Source: Paenisporosarcina sp050269735 (lineage in GTDB: Bacteria > Bacillota > Bacilli > Bacillales_A > Planococcaceae). From it: a DNA stretch of 64,000 nucleotides. Positions 33,629-41,402 of the stretch are shown here, piece after piece. Position 1 is the stretch's first letter. Each line of letters opens with the position of its first letter. The position numbers and the translations under genes were made by a program. Where the stretch lies: positions 1 through 64,000 of the forward strand of contig NZ_JBNNIX010000002.1 of the NCBI RefSeq assembly GCF_050269735.1, given 5' to 3'. The notes beneath the pieces are model-generated. The model saw only the letters and a list, made by a program, of their open reading frames with translations. It did not search any database and was not told the origin of the DNA.

Positions 33629-34049
33629 TAGTAACACCATCCATTTCTTTTAGTATGAATATCTGAAATTCTTTAACGTGAATCATTTTATTAGCGTTTG
33701 CATAGGCGGCAATATTCCGCTTAAAGCTTCTATGCAGAGAAGGGAAGTAAAGCTTTCTTTGAATTAATAACCTTGCAATACCGTTGTATTGTCGTTTAGT
33801 AGTAGCCTGTTTAAGTTCATTCAAGCTAATAACAGCTTTGTACTTGTGGCGGTTTAATAGCTGGTTGTATACGTTTGTAACATGAGGGGGGAGGTTCTCT
33901 AAAGGATTGGAGAACTGAATTTGTATCTGTTCCACCTGACTGATTAGTAGTTCCAGCTTCATGTTTCGTACTTCAGATGAAATTTCATCATCATTCCATT
34001 CTTGTGATATGTCGGTTAATTCCTGAATCATATCGTCAATTAGCTTCAT
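33621..34049 (-). CDS. Helical protein of the element operon, unknown
   Basis: A 142-residue helical protein. The N-terminal half is acidic (MKLIDDMIQELTDISQEWND), the C-terminal half basic (IARLLIQRKLYFPSLHRSFK), as in small regulators or replication accessory proteins. It overlaps its upstream neighbour by 14 bases. No family is recognised. Confidence 0.55.
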   Translation of the reverse strand: MKLIDDMIQELTDISQEWNDDEISSEVRNMKLELLISQVEQIQIQFSNPLENLPPHVTNVYNQLLNRHKYKAVISLNELKQATTKRQYNGIARLLIQRKLYFPSLHRSFKRNIAAYANANKMIHVKEFQIFILKEMDGVTNE

Positions 34050-34317
34050 TTGTTTTCACCTTCTTCATAGTTGTCATCAATTTGTTAATCAGGATTAGTT
34101 CAGCCGCTTCTAAGCCATTTTGAATGAATAAGTTTAGAAGGATTTCACGCTGGTAATCCTTGAAGGAATCGTTTTTAAGCTGGTAGTAAATAGCTGGTCT
34201 TGTTTGACCGAATCTAATCGCAATCTTTTTATAGTCAATTCCATATAGTCGCAAGAGTGCTTTTATTGTGTCTGCATCTAACAGCTTTAATAGTTCTGCT
34301 TTATCGTATCTGTTCAT
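34036..34317 (-). CDS. Small HTH-like protein, first gene of the element operon
   Basis: A 93-residue protein. Residues 14-45 (DTIKALLRLYGIDYKKIAIR, then TRPAIYYQLKN) look like a helix-turn-helix of a DNA-binding regulator. GGAGGTAAC lies 8 bases before the ATG. As the first gene next to a long gene-free tract it may control the operon or bind a nearby origin; that is inference. Confidence 0.55.
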   Translation of the reverse strand: MNRYDKAELLKLLDADTIKALLRLYGIDYKKIAIRFGQTRPAIYYQLKNDSFKDYQREILLNLFIQNGLEAAELILINKLMTTMKKVKTNEAN

Positions 34318-35073
34318 TTATAGTTACCTCCATTTTTAGCATAGAAAAAAACAGCCCAAACTAATTAAAGTCTGAACTGTTCCATAGAAAGGAGTTGGGA
34401 ATGGCCCCAACAAAGTAAAGTACACCATGCCAAGTGTAATTTAATAAGAATGATGTTAATCATCCTTACACTCTTATAGATGCTTGGGAAGGCAATAGTC
34501 CTACACCAATTGGTTAATGTAACATAACTGTAATAAATCAGAATAGTGTATCTGCAAGAAGTAAAAACCGGTACTACAATTCTCATGAAATACTTGCCTT
34601 TTAAGATGGCTTTGAAACGTTGATATGACTTGTTTTCATAACTTCTTTCAAAAACTTAACATTGTGTTCGTAGAACTAACACCCTTTCAAGCATGTATAA
34701 GAGTAGAAGAAGAAATAACAGTACTATAACAGTAAATAAACACTATAATATTCAGTAAGTATTTCATACTTCAGTAATATTCAGCTAATACTTAACAAAG
34801 ATAAAAACATACAGATTCTCGTAAACTCGAATCTGACATTAATGATAAATAGCTAATAAATCATAGCTAAAATACTAGTAATAGAAACAGTTAAAAAATG
34901 TATGGATTTATCGAAACGAAGTGAAGATAAAGACATTCGGCGAAGCCGATAAGACATTGTTTAATTGCTATAGATTAATGACTATAGTTACATAAGGAAA
35001 ACGCAAACAGGCTAATTCGTGTTTTTCAAACTGTCCAGTTCGGTTCTTCCAAACATACATAATAATAATTGAT

Positions 35074-35119
35074 ATTCCCTACTAGCTTTCTTTCCCCAGC
35101 TGGTGGGGGAATTTTTTTT
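35074..35119 (+). terminator. Tandem terminator 1 in the gene-free tract
   Basis: ATTCCCTACTAG and GTGGGGGAAT form the stem, and eight T follow. It shares ACTAG, GCTGGTG and the T run with the structure at 35239. Confidence 0.65.
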
Positions 35120-35238
35120 GCTTCCATTACTGTTAGTCAGGAATTGCATTAAATTCCGTTATTGTAGTAGAAGGCAGATAGTTCCGCATACTTTAAGCTT
35201 TCTACTCATTCACCAAATCCAATTAACATCCTATCTGA

Positions 35239-35279
35239 ACCCTTACTAGTAATTACTGCTGGTGAGGGTACTTTTTTTG
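35239..35279 (+). terminator. Tandem terminator 2 in the gene-free tract
   Basis: ACCCTTAC pairs with GTGAGGGT (one wobble), and seven T follow. The loop again contains ACTAG and GCTG. No gene lies upstream, so it may end a small RNA or a leader. Confidence 0.65.
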
Positions 35280-35544
35280 TATCTATTTATTTACGGTCAT
35301 GAAAAATGAATAGCTGATACATAGCAATGTGGCAAGGAAAGAAGGCATGTTCTAAAATATCCACTAGTTGATAATCGTTATCAATTAAGGGTTTTAGCTA
35401 TCTAAAAGGGCAGGTTCATGCCATTAGTTCCGGTGTGCCGTTGGTTTACTGGAATTAAAAACAGTCTAAAAGTTGTAAGTTTTGGACATCCAACAAAACA
35501 GAGTGATTTTCTATTCATATGGCCCTTGTGTATATCTATAAGTT

Positions 35545-35578
35545 AGTCTAGAATTAAATGTACAGAAGATATTAGACT
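35545..35578 (+). promoter_or_regulatory. Possible resolvase binding site or operator
   Basis: AGTCTA at 35545 and TAGACT at 35573 are inverted 22 bases apart, within an AT-rich stretch just before the resolvase gene. Spacing is like one site of a res region, but further sites were not found. Confidence 0.3.
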
Positions 35579-35601
35579 TTTAGATAAGGGGGATGTACAT
35601 C

Positions 35602-36183
35602 ATGAATAAATTAGTTGGCTATGCACGTGTTTCTTCAGTGGGGCAAGATTTAGAACTTCAAATTGAGAAGCTGAAGGAATACAGTTGTGAACGGATATTT
35701 CAAGAAAAGCAAAGTGGTGCTAAATCAGATAGGGAAGAACTGGCTAAAGCACTGGACTATTTAAGGGAAGGCGATAAGCTGGTTGTATATAAAATAGATA
35801 GGCTGGCACGTTCTACTTTTGATTTACATAAGATTGCAAGGCAACTATCAGATAGAGGGATAGGACTTGTATTCATTAAAGAACAGATTGACTTCACTAC
35901 ACCAGCCGGAAAGCTAATGTTTACCATGCTAGGTGCTATAGCTGAATTTGAACGTGATTTGATTAATGAAAGAACAACTGAAGGGCGTGAACGTGCTAAA
36001 GCACAAGGTAAGCACATGGGCCGTAAAGGACAGGATGAAAAGGCTGTTAAAAAGGCATTGAAGCTGTATCAGGACAGAGAGAATAACGGATTAAGTGTGA
36101 ATGACATAGTGAAAATGACTGGCGTTCCACGGTCAACAATCTATGCAAAAGCCAAGCCACTAACAAAGGAAGCTGGTGTATAA
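35602..36183 (+). CDS. Small serine resolvase/invertase
   Basis: A 193-residue site-specific recombinase. The catalytic domain has GYARVSSVGQD with the nucleophilic Ser near residue 11, the Arg motif in KIDRLARSTFDLH near 66 and the E-helix start GAIAEFERDLINERTTEGRE near 115. The C-terminus holds a helix-turn-helix (SVNDIVKMTGVPRSTIYAKA). The ATG at 35602 is chosen because the AAGGGGG site abuts the alternative ATG at 35593. It may resolve multimers or invert DNA of the element. Confidence 0.9.
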   Translation: MNKLVGYARVSSVGQDLELQIEKLKEYSCERIFQEKQSGAKSDREELAKALDYLREGDKLVVYKIDRLARSTFDLHKIARQLSDRGIGLVFIKEQIDFTTPAGKLMFTMLGAIAEFERDLINERTTEGRERAKAQGKHMGRKGQDEKAVKKALKLYQDRENNGLSVNDIVKMTGVPRSTIYAKAKPLTKEAGV

Positions 36184-36184
36184 G

Positions 36185-36355
36185 ATGAATTGCTATAATA
36201 TTGCTAAAGGCGATAAAGTAAATGTGTTTGCCGGAACTTCTTACAATGGTGAAATAGTAGAAGTTTTAGCTGACGGTTTTTGGCTTACTGAAGATTATGA
36301 AATGGAAGAGTACATACTATTTATTGAAGTTGAATCCTTACATGCAATCCAGTAG
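36185..36355 (+). CDS. Small 56-residue protein after the resolvase
   Basis: The frame starts MNCYNIAKGDKVNVFAGTSY and ends at TAG 36353. It begins 1 base after the resolvase stop, so it is probably co-translated. The pattern of short strands (GEIVEVLADGFWLTEDYE) suggests a small beta-barrel, perhaps SH3-like. No family is recognised. Confidence 0.5.
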   Translation: MNCYNIAKGDKVNVFAGTSYNGEIVEVLADGFWLTEDYEMEEYILFIEVESLHAIQ

Positions 36356-36409
36356 CGTTTTAGCGTATGGCATTTATCCGGCTGTACGCTTTATTTTATG
36401 GCTATTAAC

Positions 36410-36650
36410 AGGGCTACAATGGGCTTACAGGGGGCTTATAGGATAGCGGTTAATTGATGTACCCATATAGTTTCAGAGGTCTTATATAGCCTTGTATGGG
36501 GCTTGTATACCCTCGGTTGCTGGGGTTGTATATTCATAGTGGTATGAGGGCTTATACGGACTTTTAAGGGCTTATTGTGAGGGTGTAGCAAAAAGGGTAG
36601 CAATAGCTGTATTCAATCGCTATACAGTCTATGGCAGGGCTTGTGTAGAA
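36410..36650 (+). repeat. Iteron-like GGGCTTA repeats
   Basis: At least six direct copies of a GGGCTTRTA-like motif: GGGCTACAA, GGGCTTACA, GGGCTTATA, GGGCTTGTA, GGGCTTATA, GGGCTTATT and GGGCTTGTG, all on the same strand within 240 bases. Direct repeats of this kind are found at plasmid origins and protein-binding arrays. Confidence 0.5.
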
Positions 36651-36761
36651 GCTTGCTGTACATTAATATTCTCAATTGGAAAGTCATAAATGTAGGGTCG
36701 TGCGTTAGCTTGCTTTATCGTATTAATCTACAGATTCATTGATTATTAATAGTCAAACCAG

Positions 36762-36777
36762 CCCCCCCACAGGGGGG
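36762..36777. repeat. C7-ACA-G6 hairpin
   Basis: Seven C, ACA, then six G, in otherwise AT-rich DNA. A very stable short hairpin. It could be part of a transfer or replication origin. Confidence 0.5.
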
Positions 36778-37030
36778 ATGGGGGCGAGATTCGCCACACA
36801 CACTACTTCAACAATTTCTATACCATTTTCTATACCTCGACTATAAAGCACCTTCTAAATTACATGGGTGAAATTTATTTTTTTTTTTTTCAAATCTTTT
36901 GGTCTAGGTACATAACATCTTATAAAGTCATTTTTTTCCTTATATACAAGAGAAAAGTAATTATGGTAAAATCGAAATTGAGTTACAATTACATAGATGG
37001 TAACTATTAGAAAACAATGGGGGAATAGAA

Positions 37031-37699
37031 GTGACAAATCAACAGATGAGTAAAGAAGAACTAAAGCAAGCAAAGAAGGATGCTAAAAATCTATTGAAAA
37101 AGCCATTCTATAAAAAAGTTTGGTTTTGGGCATTGGTAGTAATCGTGTTAATCATCGCTGCAAATGGTGGTGGTGAAGATACTGGTACAACTGATACTGC
37201 TAGTGGTGATTCAGGCAAAGAAGAAACAAAGGTTGAAACGTCTGCACCAGCTAAAACTGAAGCTAAAAAAGAAACTAAAAAAGAAGAAGTAAAAGTTGCT
37301 GGTGTTGGTGAAGTGGTTAAGGTCGGTGACGTGGAATTTATAGTAAACTCTACATCAACTGCAAAAAGTGTTGGTGGGGAATACGGTGAAAAATCACAAG
37401 GAACATACTTATTGATTAATGTTTCTGTGAAAAACGTTGGTACTGAAGCAATTACTACTGATTCTTCTTTCTTCCAATTGAAATCAGGTGAAAAAACATT
37501 TGATGCCGATTCTACTGCGGCAATTTATGCAAACCCTGATACGGAATTTTTCCTTGAACAAGTTAATCCTGATTTAACTGCTAAAGGTTACGTTGTATTT
37601 GACGTTTCAGATGAAGTATTGAACAACCCTGAATTAATGCTACAAGTTCAAACTGGCTTCTTCGGAACTGAAACAGGATTAATCAAAATTGCACAATAA
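37031..37699 (+). CDS. Membrane-anchored DUF4352-like protein
   Basis: A 222-residue protein from GTG 37031. A basic head (residues 1-30) and one membrane helix (about 31-46) precede a low-complexity linker of Ser, Thr, Glu and Lys and a C-terminal domain of about 125 residues with the DUF4352 pattern: GEVVKVGDVEFIVNST, GTYLLINVSVKNVGTEAITT, and FFQLKSGEKTF. This domain is an extracellular immunoglobulin-like fold. Genes of this kind are common on phages and integrative elements of Bacilli. GGGGGAAT precedes the start. Confidence 0.8.
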   Translation: MTNQQMSKEELKQAKKDAKNLLKKPFYKKVWFWALVVIVLIIAANGGGEDTGTTDTASGDSGKEETKVETSAPAKTEAKKETKKEEVKVAGVGEVVKVGDVEFIVNSTSTAKSVGGEYGEKSQGTYLLINVSVKNVGTEAITTDSSFFQLKSGEKTFDADSTAAIYANPDTEFFLEQVNPDLTAKGYVVFDVSDEVLNNPELMLQVQTGFFGTETGLIKIAQ

Positions 37700-37713
37700 A
37701 AATTAAACACTTA

Positions 37714-37742
37714 GGTGGTGCTTAAATGCACCATCTTTTTTA
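37714..37742 (+). terminator. Terminator after the DUF4352-like gene
   Basis: GGTGGTGC and GCACCATC form a stem with one wobble around five bases, followed by a T run. Confidence 0.8.
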
Positions 37743-37849
37743 TGGAAATTTTCTAGCATACAGTTCAAGCATATTAAGGGATTAAAGGATAAGTATCCGC
37801 TGAATGAAAGTTATCACGCTTAGAATCGCCACCAGCAACACAAAGACAA

Positions 37850-37887
37850 TGAAAAAAGCCACCATACGCTGAAAAGTACAGTGGTGA
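37850..37887 (-). terminator. Terminator after the recombinase fragment
   Basis: On the minus strand CACCA and TGGTG form a short stem followed by six T. It lies just after the recombinase stop codon at 37896. Confidence 0.55.
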
Positions 37888-37895
37888 GTATTCAT

Positions 37896-39173
37896 TCATA
37901 CAAAGTATTCAATTTCAAGTTCTGCACCGTAATCTTTTCTTAGGGGATTCTTTGCACCAAGCTTCTGTATTTCTTCAGGAATTATTCTTTTATATTGTAT
38001 CTTCTTAATGAACTGTTTAAGCATCAGGTTTATTTGTTCAGATGATTTGCCATCAAGTTCTTCTATCAGTTTCACAACGTGTACACGCTTTTTTATTTCA
38101 TCCTGAACCGAGGGTTGTTTCATTTTTATTAGTAAATTTTCTAGCTGTTTCTGAACACGTTCTTTAGTATTGATATTGTTTTGTTTTTCTTCTCTAAAAA
38201 ATTCTTCTTGAGTTGCGTTCTCAATCCCTTGCATTTCATACTTCAGTTCCATCTTCATTAGACCTTTCATTTCTGAATCCAATTGAAGTAGTTGCTTTTG
38301 CAATTGTTTCTGCATGGATATATGTTCTTCTTGTAGCTGTTCAACATTATCTTGAAGAAGCAGTTGTATTTCTTCTTCAACCTGTAACTTGCGTTCTAGC
38401 ACTTTCAGAATAATATCACGTTCGACATACACTGCAAGGAATCCACTATTCACGCACTTACTGCCGTCTTGCATTAAATCCGTACAACTTCTAATCAGAT
38501 AACATTGTTTCTTAGCTTCATAGCTGATACGGACTTTACGACCACACACACCACAATATATTAAATCCTTTAATATAGAAGGTTCTGTTTTAGAAGTGAG
38601 TTTTTCCCTTGAACCAGCATACACTTCTGCACGATTTGCACGCTTTTCCTGAACACTATCAAATACTTCAGGTGCAATGATTGCTGGATGAGTACCTTCG
38701 ACAACAATTGTTTCTTTTGCTTTACGAACTGTTTTGATTTCCCCAGTTTCTTTATCTTTTACTTTTAGGTTCTCGACATTGTTATAGACGGTAAAGCCCT
38801 TATACGTTTGTACTTTCAGCATTTCCTTTACTGCACGTGTGGAGTATGCATTTCCTTTTGCAGTTGTGTAACCAGCATCATTTAATGCTTGTGCAATTTT
38901 AGATGCACCATAACCATCGTTACATAGTTTAAAGGCGTATCGAACTGTATCAGCAGTTTCTTCATCTATTTCAAGTTTCTTTGACACTGGATTACGTTTG
39001 TATCCTAAAGGAACTGAACCTGATGCATTTAACCCTTGTCGTGCCATTTGCAGTTTATTGTTCTTTATACGTTTGCCAATAATCATACGTTCATATGCAT
39101 TTACAGAACTACTTATTCGATACATGAAAACATCTGATTCATTAGATAAATCATATACTGAATCAGGGGAAAT
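37896..39173 (-). pseudogene. Large serine recombinase, N-terminal catalytic domain missing
   Basis: About 425 codons remain. The sequence begins inside the end of the catalytic domain (SSSVNAYERMIIGKRIKNNK), then has the recombinase domain (GSVPLGYKRNPVSKKLEIDE and DGYGASKIAQALNDAGYTT), the zinc ribbon (LIYCGVCGRKVRISYE with a second pair CTDLMQDGSKC) and a coiled coil with a C-terminal tail. The frame is open past the first ATG (39125) up to about 39173, where it meets ypwA sequence. The first 100-plus residues with the catalytic Ser are absent, so it cannot work. It is probably the former integrase of the element. Confidence 0.85.
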
Positions 39174-39837
39174 TCCTTTAGCAAGTGGTACATCGATGGG
39201 AATTCATGAATCCCAATCCCTGTTCTATGAAAACTTTGTCGGACGTAATGAAAAGTTTTGGGAGCATAATTATGCCAAGCTACAAGCGTATGCGCCAGAA
39301 CAATTTGGTCATATTGCAGTTGAAGATTTCTTGGCAGCGATCAATGAATCCAAATCTTCGCTTATTCGAATTGAAGCGGATGAGTTAACATATCCATTAC
39401 ATATCATGATTCGCTATGAAATTGAAAAAAGACTATTCAATGGAGACATGAGAGTAGAAGATCTGCCTCAAATCTGGAACGATAAATATGAAGAGTATTT
39501 AGGTGTAAGACCTTCTAATGATGGAGAAGGAATTTTACAGGATGTTCACTGGGCTGGAGGGGCATTTGGTTACTTCCCTTCATACGCACTTGGTTATATG
39601 TATGCTTCGCAATTAAAAGCAGAAATGTTGAAAGACTTGCCAAACTTTGATGAACTATGCGCCACAGGTGAGTTAGAACCGGTGAAAACATGGCTGACTG
39701 AAAAAGTGCATCGTCACGGGAGTATGAAGAAGCCTTTGGAAATTCTGACAGAAGCTACTGGTGAAGGGTTAAACGCTACGTACTTAGCCGAGTATCTGGA
39801 AGAAAAGTATACACGTTTATATAATTTGAATTCATAA
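39174..39837 (+). pseudogene. ypwA: 3' part of M32 carboxypeptidase
   Basis: The last 220 codons of ypwA, from PLASGTSMGIHESQSLFYEN to the end. The motif HESQS and the later stretches WNDKYEEYLGV and GYFPSYALGYMYASQ are typical of M32. It joins the truncated recombinase at about 39173. Without the 5' part (31669-32361) and the metal-binding HEXXH it cannot be a functional peptidase. Confidence 0.9.
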
Positions 39838-39863
39838 GTAGGCTTGTGAAGGAGAGTATCATA

Positions 39864-40607
39864 ATGAAAATCGCAATTTTATCCGATATACATGGTAACA
39901 TGCCTGCACTTGAAGCAGTTTTTGAAGATATCTGCCTTCGGAATATTGATGAGATTGTCTGCATTGGAGACCTCGTAGGCAAAGGTCCGGAACCGGCGGA
40001 AGTCATTGGATTTGTTAAAGAAAATTGTCACGTCGTCATTCGAGGAAATTGGGATGAATTCATTTTAAATGAATCAGATAGCCATTCTATTAAGTGGCAG
40101 CAAAGCTATTTGAGTGAAGACAACAAAATCTATTTAAAACAACTTCCATTCAGTTATGAATTTATGCTGGGAGATAAGTTCATTCGCTGCGTTCATGCCT
40201 CTCCACGATCGGCACATGAACGAATCACACCTTTTCAACCTCTGGAAAAGCAAGAAACATTGTTTGAAAACAGTGATGTTACGATGAATATTTGTGGGGA
40301 ACGAACGCTGGATTATTATATTTACGGAGATATCCATTATGCCTGCATTAAACCCATCGACGGAAAAGGAATATTGGTCAATGTAGGGAGTGTCGGCAAT
40401 CCTCTGGATATTCCTGAAGCATCATATGGAATTATCGAGCATGTTGGCAACAGTGTCAGTGTGCAACTTGTACGTGTACCATACGATAAGAAAGCGGTAT
40501 TGCAAAAAGCAAAAGATGTTGGGATGCCGAACATTGAGGTATATGAAGCCGAGATAATGAAATGTATTTATAGAGGGCAGCAAAAGAAAGAAGCTCAGAC
40601 AACCTGA
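39864..40607 (+). CDS. Metallophosphoesterase (calcineurin-like, YfcE/MJ0936 type)
   Basis: A 247-residue phosphoesterase. Metal-binding motifs appear in the expected order: SDIHGNMPALEAV at residues 7-19, IGDLVGKGPEPAEV near 35, IRGNWDEFIL near 62 (GNxD), VHASPR near 107, IYGDIHYACI near 150 and NVGSVGNPLD near 170. The substrate is unknown. GAAGGAGAG lies 7 bases before the ATG at 39864, which is preferred over the frame start at 39846. A strong terminator follows, so it is monocistronic or was once the gene after ypwA. Confidence 0.85.
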   Translation: MKIAILSDIHGNMPALEAVFEDICLRNIDEIVCIGDLVGKGPEPAEVIGFVKENCHVVIRGNWDEFILNESDSHSIKWQQSYLSEDNKIYLKQLPFSYEFMLGDKFIRCVHASPRSAHERITPFQPLEKQETLFENSDVTMNICGERTLDYYIYGDIHYACIKPIDGKGILVNVGSVGNPLDIPEASYGIIEHVGNSVSVQLVRVPYDKKAVLQKAKDVGMPNIEVYEAEIMKCIYRGQQKKEAQTT

Positions 40608-40620
40608 GCTTCTTTTTTTG
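40588..40620 (+). terminator. Terminator after the phosphoesterase
   Basis: AAAGAAGCTCAG and CTGAGCTTCTTT face each other across 5 bases, with T following. The stem overlaps the last codons. Confidence 0.9.
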
Positions 40621-41402
40621 GGCTTTTATAAGGGAAGGAGAGATCAATATCATTACTCATTAAGAAGAAATGAGAATGACAAGATGACTTTTTGTATGTC
40701 TTTTTGAAACTTTAAAACGATTATACAAAACAAAAATTTTTCAACAAATAAAATTCCAATTATTGTTAACCTGATTCTTTAGGCATAGATAAAAATGAAA
40801 TTCTTATAAAATTAGAGTTTTTAAGGTGGGAGTAGTCTAGCTTAAAAAAAAATTCAAAATTTTGTTAAAACAGTATGTTAAACTTGAAAATTTAGCCATT
40901 TATTTACCGTTAAAATGGAAGTTATACTGGGTTTGTATAGAGCAAAAGTCACTATTTATAACAATTCATAACTACATACAAATTGACCAATTATGTAAGT
41001 ATTTAGTCTATATTACTTATTTTTAAAGTTTTTAATTAATAGAGTCGTGATTTGGAAATAACATTTGTACATCAGAACTCAATCCTGACATGATGTTGAA
41101 TAATTTTATGGAGCTCAGATTAAATCATGTTATGTATCATTTTACCTAACGCCAATTAGGTACTAAATATCAATTCTGAAAACGCGGGATATTAGCGACA
41201 AATTATGACAAATAAACTACTTTCATTCTTTTATAGTTTGATTAACAACTAGAGCTTCACGATCGACACCACTGATACTGTTTGCCTAAATGATTAGGGA
41301 AAGGGGGCCATGGGTGTTTTTATTTGGTCATTTTTGTGGGAGTGTAAACTGCAATCCGCTTTATGAAAGGCAAGAAAGGAAGATTAAAAGGGAGGAAAGA
41401 AG
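40621..41402. other. Long upstream region of the subtilase gene
   Basis: About 780 bases, AT-rich, without a convincing gene. Only a short frame (41310-41366, 18 codons, after AAAGGGGG) could be a leader peptide. The length suggests a complex promoter region for the secreted protease, but no binding site is recognised. The protease has its own GGGAGG site at 41390. Confidence 0.4.

Larger units (their letters stand above)
34318..35601. other. Gene-free tract of the element with hairpins
   Basis: About 1.28 kb with no convincing gene on either strand. It holds GTTGGG/CCCCAAC at 34394-34412, a TTTATC/GATAAA hairpin near 34909, an AT-rich tract at 34690-34900, two similar terminators at 35074 and 35239 and a resolvase-side inverted repeat at 35545-35578. 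It could be an origin, a cluster of small RNAs, or a recombination region. Confidence 0.5.
32362..39173. mobile_element. Inserted element of about 6.8 kb with a truncated serine recombinase
   Basis: Everything between the two halves of ypwA is foreign to the B. subtilis gene order. It holds a leftward operon of unknown genes, a small serine resolvase, long gene-free tracts with hairpins and repeats, a DUF4352-like protein and, at the right edge, the C-terminal part of a large serine recombinase pointing inwards. Such recombinases usually sit at one end of the element they move. Loss of the catalytic domain together with part of the target gene shows that the right end is deleted, so the element is probably fixed. 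No phage structural genes are seen. Confidence 0.8.

Noticed and set aside
35593..35601. ATG at 35593 as the resolvase start
   Set aside because: The AAGGGGG site touches this ATG, leaving no spacing. The ATG at 35602 has a proper distance and matches the family start.
32362..39173. The truncated recombinase might be restored when the element forms a circle
   Set aside because: In a circle the left end of the element would supply the 5' part of the recombinase on the minus strand. The frames at 32426-33389 encode no serine recombinase domain, so a deletion is the better explanation.
41310..41366. Possible 18-codon leader peptide before the subtilase gene
   Set aside because: It follows AAAGGGGG, but the spacing to ATG is very short and there is no attenuator structure between it and the protease start. 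Support is too weak for a feature.
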